Shown here: in pieces, positions 60,456-64,000 of the stretch
How positions within the stretch are numbered: position 1 is the stretch's first letter
How the letters are laid out: the number at the start of each line of letters is the position of its first letter
Assembly: GCA_016713665.1 (NCBI GenBank)
Contig: JADJOR010000001.1
Location: 496,001-560,000, forward strand
Direction: 5' to 3'
Length of the DNA: 64,000 nucleotides
Source of the DNA: Deltaproteobacteria bacterium
GTDB lineage: Bacteria; Myxococcota_A; UBA9160; UBA4427
Translations under genes and position numbers: made by a program
Notes under the pieces: model-generated
Told to the model about the DNA's origin: nothing
Databases searched by the model: none
Seen by the model: the letters and a program-made list of their open reading frames with translations, nothing else

Positions 60456-62528
60456 TCAGCGCGGTAGCGCGAAGGCGACCAACGCGTCGCCCGGCTTCGA
60501 TCCGAGCAGCATGTGACCACCGGCGGCGACGACGACGTACTGCCGGCCCTCGGGCCCGAGCTGAAAGGTCATCGGCGTCGCGTGGGCGGCGGCGGGCAGA
60601 TGGGCCTTCCAGAGCTCCTTGCCGGTCTCCGTCGCGAAGGCGCGCAGGTAGCCGTCGGTCGTCGCGCCGATGAAGGTGAGCCCGCTCGCCGTCGTGATCG
60701 GACCGCCGAGATTGGGGACGCCGATGTCGCCGAGCATCCACCAGATCGGCCAGGGGGCGAGGCCTCGTGTATTGCCGAGCGGGACCTCCCAGGCGACCTC
60801 GCCCGTCGAGAGGTCGATCGCCGCGAGGGTGCCCCACGGCGGCGGATTGCAGGGCGCGCCGAGGCCGGGCGAGAGCAGCGGACGTCGCTCGAGGGCGTAG
60901 GGCGTCCCGGCCTGGGGCTCGAAGCCGAAGGTCGGGGCCTCGCCCGCCTTCGCGACCATCTCGTCGTACTCCGCGCGGGGCACCATGCGGATGTAGGTCG
61001 CGATGCGCTGGTTGTTGACGACGACGAGCCGTCGCCCGGAATCGACCGAGACCGAGCCCCAGTTCATGCCGCCGACCATGCCGGGATACTGGATCGTGCC
61101 CTCCGTCGCCGGCGGCGTGAAGATGCCCTCCGAGCGCGCGGACTCGATGAGCTTGCGGCAGGCCTTGCGATCCCAGGGCGTGAAGCCGAAGGCCTCGTCG
61201 GCGCTGAGCGTTCCGGGATGCAGCGGCCGTGGCTTCGTCGGGAAGGGCTGCGTCGGCGAGATCGGACCCTCCTCCGGCACGACGCCCGCCTGGGGCACCG
61301 CCCGCTCCTCGACCGGAAAGAGCGGCTTGCCCGTCACGCGATCGAGGAAGAAGAGATGCCCCATCTTGGTCGGCGCGAGCATGCCGGGCCGCGTGCCGTC
61401 CTTCGTCGACCCCTCTTTCACAGGAAAGTCGAAAGTCACGGGCTGCGCGCCGATGTCGTAGTCCCAGATGTCGTGGTGGACCGCCTGGAAATGCCAGACC
61501 GGCTTGCCGCTCTCGCCGTCGAGGGCCACGATCGAGCTCGAGTAGTAGTCGAGGCCGTTTCGGTGGCCGCCGAAATAATCCGGCGACGAGTTCCCGGTCG
61601 GGACGAAGACGAGGTCCCGGGCGCTGTCCGCCGAGAGCGCCGACCAGGCGTTCGAGGTGCCCTGGCGGAAGGGCCCGACCTGATTGGTGGGCTCGCCGGG
61701 GGGCAGCGCGTTCCAGGCCCAGAGGCGCTCGCCGGTCCGCGCAGAATAGGCGCGCACGACACCGGAGGGCGCGTCGACCCGGCGATTGTCGAGCACCATC
61801 GAGCCCGTGATCAGCCGATCGCGCAGGATCACCGGCGGCGACGTCACGCCATACTCGCCGGGCTGCGGATCGCCCACGCCCTCGCGCAGGTCGACCACGC
61901 CGTTCTGTCCGAACTCCGGACACGGACGACCGGTCGGCGCGTCGAGGGCGAGCATGCGGCCGTCGATCGTGCCCATGAAGAGGCGCTTCTGACAGGTGGC
62001 GCCCTCTTCCGCCCGGGCGTCGGTCCAGGCCGAGACGCCGCGGCAGTTGACGAGATAGAGCCCGTCGAGATCGACCTTCGGGTCGAAGGTCCATTTCTCG
62101 TCGCCCGTCTCGGGATCCAGCGCGATCACGCGGTTGAAGGGCGTACAGAGATAGAGCGTCCCGTCGACCAGGATGGGCGTGTTCTGGAAGCTCGTCGAGG
62201 CGTGGCTCGAGCCGGATTGCGCGCTGCTCGGGTTCGAGGGATCGAGCAGATCGCCGGTGTGATAGGTCCAGGCGACCTCGAGCTGATCGACGTTGGCCGG
62301 CGAGATCTGGGTCAGCGGTGAATGGCGCTGCCCCCCCTCGTCGCCGCCGTAGTAGGGCCAATCCGCCGACTGGGCGCCCGTCTCGCCGGTCTCCTCGCTT
62401 CGACAACCGGCGAGCGCGAGTCCGAGAGCCAGCGCGACGAGGACGAGCGAGCGCCGCCGCGACCCTGCCGGCGGGACGGAAACGGACGGATGCGATGTCT
62501 CGGATCGGAAGGTCGGCAGGCGCATCAT
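60456..62528 (-). CDS. PQQ-dependent dehydrogenase lipoprotein (quinoprotein)
   Basis: A 690-residue periplasmic quinoprotein with a lipobox (LALAGC). The beta-propeller shows the PQQ tryptophan-docking style repeats (LEVAWTYHTGD, LYLCTPFNRVIALDPETGDEKW, GGMNWGSVSVDS, PPWGTLAAIDLSTGEVAWEV, GATTDGYLRAFATETGKELW). The C-terminal region matches the glucose/quinate/shikimate-type PQQ dehydrogenases, but the five-helix N-terminal membrane domain of those enzymes is missing. Substrate unknown. ATG at 62528 or the upstream ATG at 62597. Confidence 0.88.
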   Translation of the reverse strand: MMRLPTFRSETSHPSVSVPPAGSRRRSLVLVALALGLALAGCRSEETGETGAQSADWPYYGGDEGGQRHSPLTQISPANVDQLEVAWTYHTGDLLDPSNPSSAQSGSSHASTSFQNTPILVDGTLYLCTPFNRVIALDPETGDEKWTFDPKVDLDGLYLVNCRGVSAWTDARAEEGATCQKRLFMGTIDGRMLALDAPTGRPCPEFGQNGVVDLREGVGDPQPGEYGVTSPPVILRDRLITGSMVLDNRRVDAPSGVVRAYSARTGERLWAWNALPPGEPTNQVGPFRQGTSNAWSALSADSARDLVFVPTGNSSPDYFGGHRNGLDYYSSSIVALDGESGKPVWHFQAVHHDIWDYDIGAQPVTFDFPVKEGSTKDGTRPGMLAPTKMGHLFFLDRVTGKPLFPVEERAVPQAGVVPEEGPISPTQPFPTKPRPLHPGTLSADEAFGFTPWDRKACRKLIESARSEGIFTPPATEGTIQYPGMVGGMNWGSVSVDSGRRLVVVNNQRIATYIRMVPRAEYDEMVAKAGEAPTFGFEPQAGTPYALERRPLLSPGLGAPCNPPPWGTLAAIDLSTGEVAWEVPLGNTRGLAPWPIWWMLGDIGVPNLGGPITTASGLTFIGATTDGYLRAFATETGKELWKAHLPAAAHATPMTFQLGPEGRQYVVVAAGGHMLLGSKPGDALVAFALPR

Positions 62529-62622
62529 GGTGTCTCGGATTCCCGGTCGATCGGTGGCGCTCTCCCGCGAGGGCGTCGGCGCGATCGATTCCTGCATGAG
62601 GTTGTCCGCTCGTCCCGGCGTT

Positions 62623-63081
62623 TCAGGCCCGTTCGACGTCGAGGGGCGAGACCAGGCCCACCGGATCGAAGAGCTTGCGCTGGGCGTAGAGCGAGTCGAC
62701 GTACTCGCGGACCTCGGCGATCCGGCCATCGCGGAGCGCGAAGACCATCACGTAGTGGTTCTCGTAGGGCTCGCCGCTCCCCGTCGTCGCCCGGATCGTC
62801 ATCTCGATGTAGACGAGCTCGTCGCCGGCGAGGCTCGCGGTCCGCTCGATCTCCATCGGCCGGGTCGAGTCGTAGAGCCCGATCCCGCTCGCCATCAGCG
62901 CGAGCACGGCCTCGAGACCCTCATGGAGGCGGCCGACGGGGGCCGACTGGGGCGCGAGCCAGCGGGCGTCCGCGGCGAAGAGCTCGGCGATCGACGGATC
63001 GCCCTTTCCGAGACACTCGAAATAACGATCGACCAGGGCGAGGTTGCGGCGGGCGAGCGGTGAGGACGCGGATCGATCCAT
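62623..63081 (-). CDS. NTF2-like (SnoaL/limonene-epoxide-hydrolase-fold) protein
   Basis: A 152-residue single NTF2-like domain: NLALVDRYFECLGKGDPSIA, ARWLAPQSAPVGRLHEGLEAV, YENHYVMVFALRDGRIAEVREYVDS. The C-terminal VREYVDS is typical of SnoaL/EthD-related ketosteroid-isomerase-like proteins. It is just upstream of the PQQ dehydrogenase on the same strand. No catalytic role can be proved. Confidence 0.8.
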   Translation of the reverse strand: MDRSASSPLARRNLALVDRYFECLGKGDPSIAELFAADARWLAPQSAPVGRLHEGLEAVLALMASGIGLYDSTRPMEIERTASLAGDELVYIEMTIRATTGSGEPYENHYVMVFALRDGRIAEVREYVDSLYAQRKLFDPVGLVSPLDVERA

Positions 63082-63123
63082 CGCGTTACGATAGCCTCCC
63101 GACCGAATTCGAAAGGGCCCTCC

Positions 63124-64000
63124 GTGCTGCGTGCACCGCTTCTCCACTTCCTGGCGCTCGGCGCCCTGCTCTTCTTCCTGCAGACGGGCTTCGGGCGCGA
63201 GCCCGAGCGGCGCAGCATCGAGGTCTCCCGCAGCGAGGTCGCCGAACGGATCGAGGCCTTCGCCCTCCAGGTCGGTCGAGCCGCGAGCCCCGACGAGGCC
63301 CGGGCCCTCGAAGACCAGGTCGTCGAGGATGCGCTCTGGCTCGACCAGGCCTTCGCCGTCGGCCTCCCCGAGATCGATTCGGTGGTCCACCAGCGGCTCG
63401 TCCAGAACATGCGCTTCCTCGATCCGGAGACCGAGGAGACCGACGAAGCGCTCTATGCGCGGGCCGTCGAGCTCGGGATGGAGCGCAGCGATACGGTCGT
63501 CCGCCGGCGCCTCATCGATCGCATCCAGGCCGTCGTCCGCGCGCGGGTCCGCGGAGAGCCCGTCGACGAAGCAGCGCTCCAGGCCTATTTCGAGGCGAAT
63601 GGTGAGCGATGGCGCGAGCCCGTCCTGCTCGACCTGACCCACGTCTACCTCTCGCGCGATCGCCGCGGCGAGCGAGCCGACGCCGACGCGGCGGCGCTCC
63701 GGGCGAAGCTCGAGCGCGAGTCGATCGCGCCGGAGGCGGCCGTTGCCCTCGGCGATCCGTTCCTCGGCGGGCATACGCTGCGCGGCGCGAGTCCGGTCCG
63801 CATCGCGTCGCGGCTCGGCCCCGGCTTCGCCGATGCGTTGAAGGAAGCCGAGGCCGGTCGCTGGCTCGGCCCCGTGGAGTCGGCCTTCGGTCCCCATCTC
63901 GTCTGGATCGAGCGCCGCGTCGAGAGCCGGATCCCGCCCTTCGTGGCGATCCGTGAGCGGGTCCTCGACGACTGGCTCGAGGAGCGGACGCGCGAGGCCC
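63124..64000 (+). CDS. Parvulin-type peptidyl-prolyl isomerase, partial at right edge
   Basis: The frame runs open from a GTG at 63124 to the window end (292 codons). It starts with a membrane anchor (LLHFLALGALLFFLQTGF), then helical SurA/PpiD-like sequence (DQVVEDALWLDQAFAVGLPE, DTVVRRRLIDRIQAVV), a parvulin-like segment (LLDLTHVYLSRDR, GRWLGPVESAFGPHLVWIERR) and PFVAIRERVLDDWLEER. It resembles the periplasmic PpiC/PpiD chaperone-isomerases. The C-terminus lies outside the window. Confidence 0.8.
   Translation, partial: MLRAPLLHFLALGALLFFLQTGFGREPERRSIEVSRSEVAERIEAFALQVGRAASPDEARALEDQVVEDALWLDQAFAVGLPEIDSVVHQRLVQNMRFLDPETEETDEALYARAVELGMERSDTVVRRRLIDRIQAVVRARVRGEPVDEAALQAYFEANGERWREPVLLDLTHVYLSRDRRGERADADAAALRAKLERESIAPEAAVALGDPFLGGHTLRGASPVRIASRLGPGFADALKEAEAGRWLGPVESAFGPHLVWIERRVESRIPPFVAIRERVLDDWLEERTREA

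Overview
The window is high-GC (about two thirds G+C) bacterial chromosome, gene-dense on both strands, with no phage, transposase or CRISPR signature. The gene families point to a Gram-negative, probably deltaproteobacterial or Myxococcota-like organism: an XrtA/PEP-CTERM-type exopolysaccharide locus, outer-membrane export lipoproteins, an F420-dependent LLM oxidoreductase, many acyl-CoA genes and a FYDLN-type zinc protein. The taxonomic placement is inference.

Bases 1-9400 are part of an exopolysaccharide/envelope locus: the end of a Wzz-like chain-length protein, an acylation trio on the minus strand (FemAB-like, MBOAT, SGNH-like), the priming glycosyltransferase of the PEP-CTERM-associated type, a GT4-like glycosyltransferase overlapping a phosphopantetheinyl transferase, and divergent heptose-type HAD phosphatase and SIS isomerase genes. 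Bases 9600-13730 hold secreted proteins, a LysM/M23 lipoprotein and a GGDEF-EAL protein. A tRNA-Arg(CCT) is followed by a four-gene catabolic run at 14120-19052 (F420-type LLM oxidoreductase, two amidohydrolases, BKACE).

Bases 19100-25300 return to the polysaccharide theme: a CAAX-protease-related membrane protein, a carbamoyltransferase split by a frameshift, SxtJ and DUF5989 membrane partners, the XrtA-associated AAA ATPase and the Wza-like export lipoprotein. Bases 25435-27755 hold FHA, nitrilase-family and degenerate sigma54-activator genes. Housekeeping genes follow: mutL, miaA, der, a YfgM-like TPR protein, a fusion of a histone-H1-like tail to a FYDLN zinc ribbon, a lytic transglycosylase, a GHL10-like lipoprotein, queA, tgt and a ROK kinase.

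Bases 43100-48900 hold envelope proteins, a REC-PilZ protein, initiator tRNA-Met with a clear promoter and terminator, a beta-barrel protein, and a DegT-family enzyme whose PLP lysine is replaced by histidine, paired with an SDR. Bases 48960-64000 are lipid or acyl-CoA catabolism: MaoC, a KstD-like Tat flavoprotein (frameshifted), a metallophosphatase, NTF2-like proteins, SDR, an ACAD11-type acyl-CoA dehydrogenase, a carboxyltransferase, an HSL-type hydrolase, an APH-type kinase, a PQQ dehydrogenase and a partial parvulin. The ACAD11-type dehydrogenase near an APH-type kinase suggests a split form of the ACAD10/11 4-hydroxyacyl-CoA route. The carbamoyltransferase and the flavoprotein each appear broken by one base in G- or C-rich runs, so sequencing error must be considered before calling them pseudogenes.
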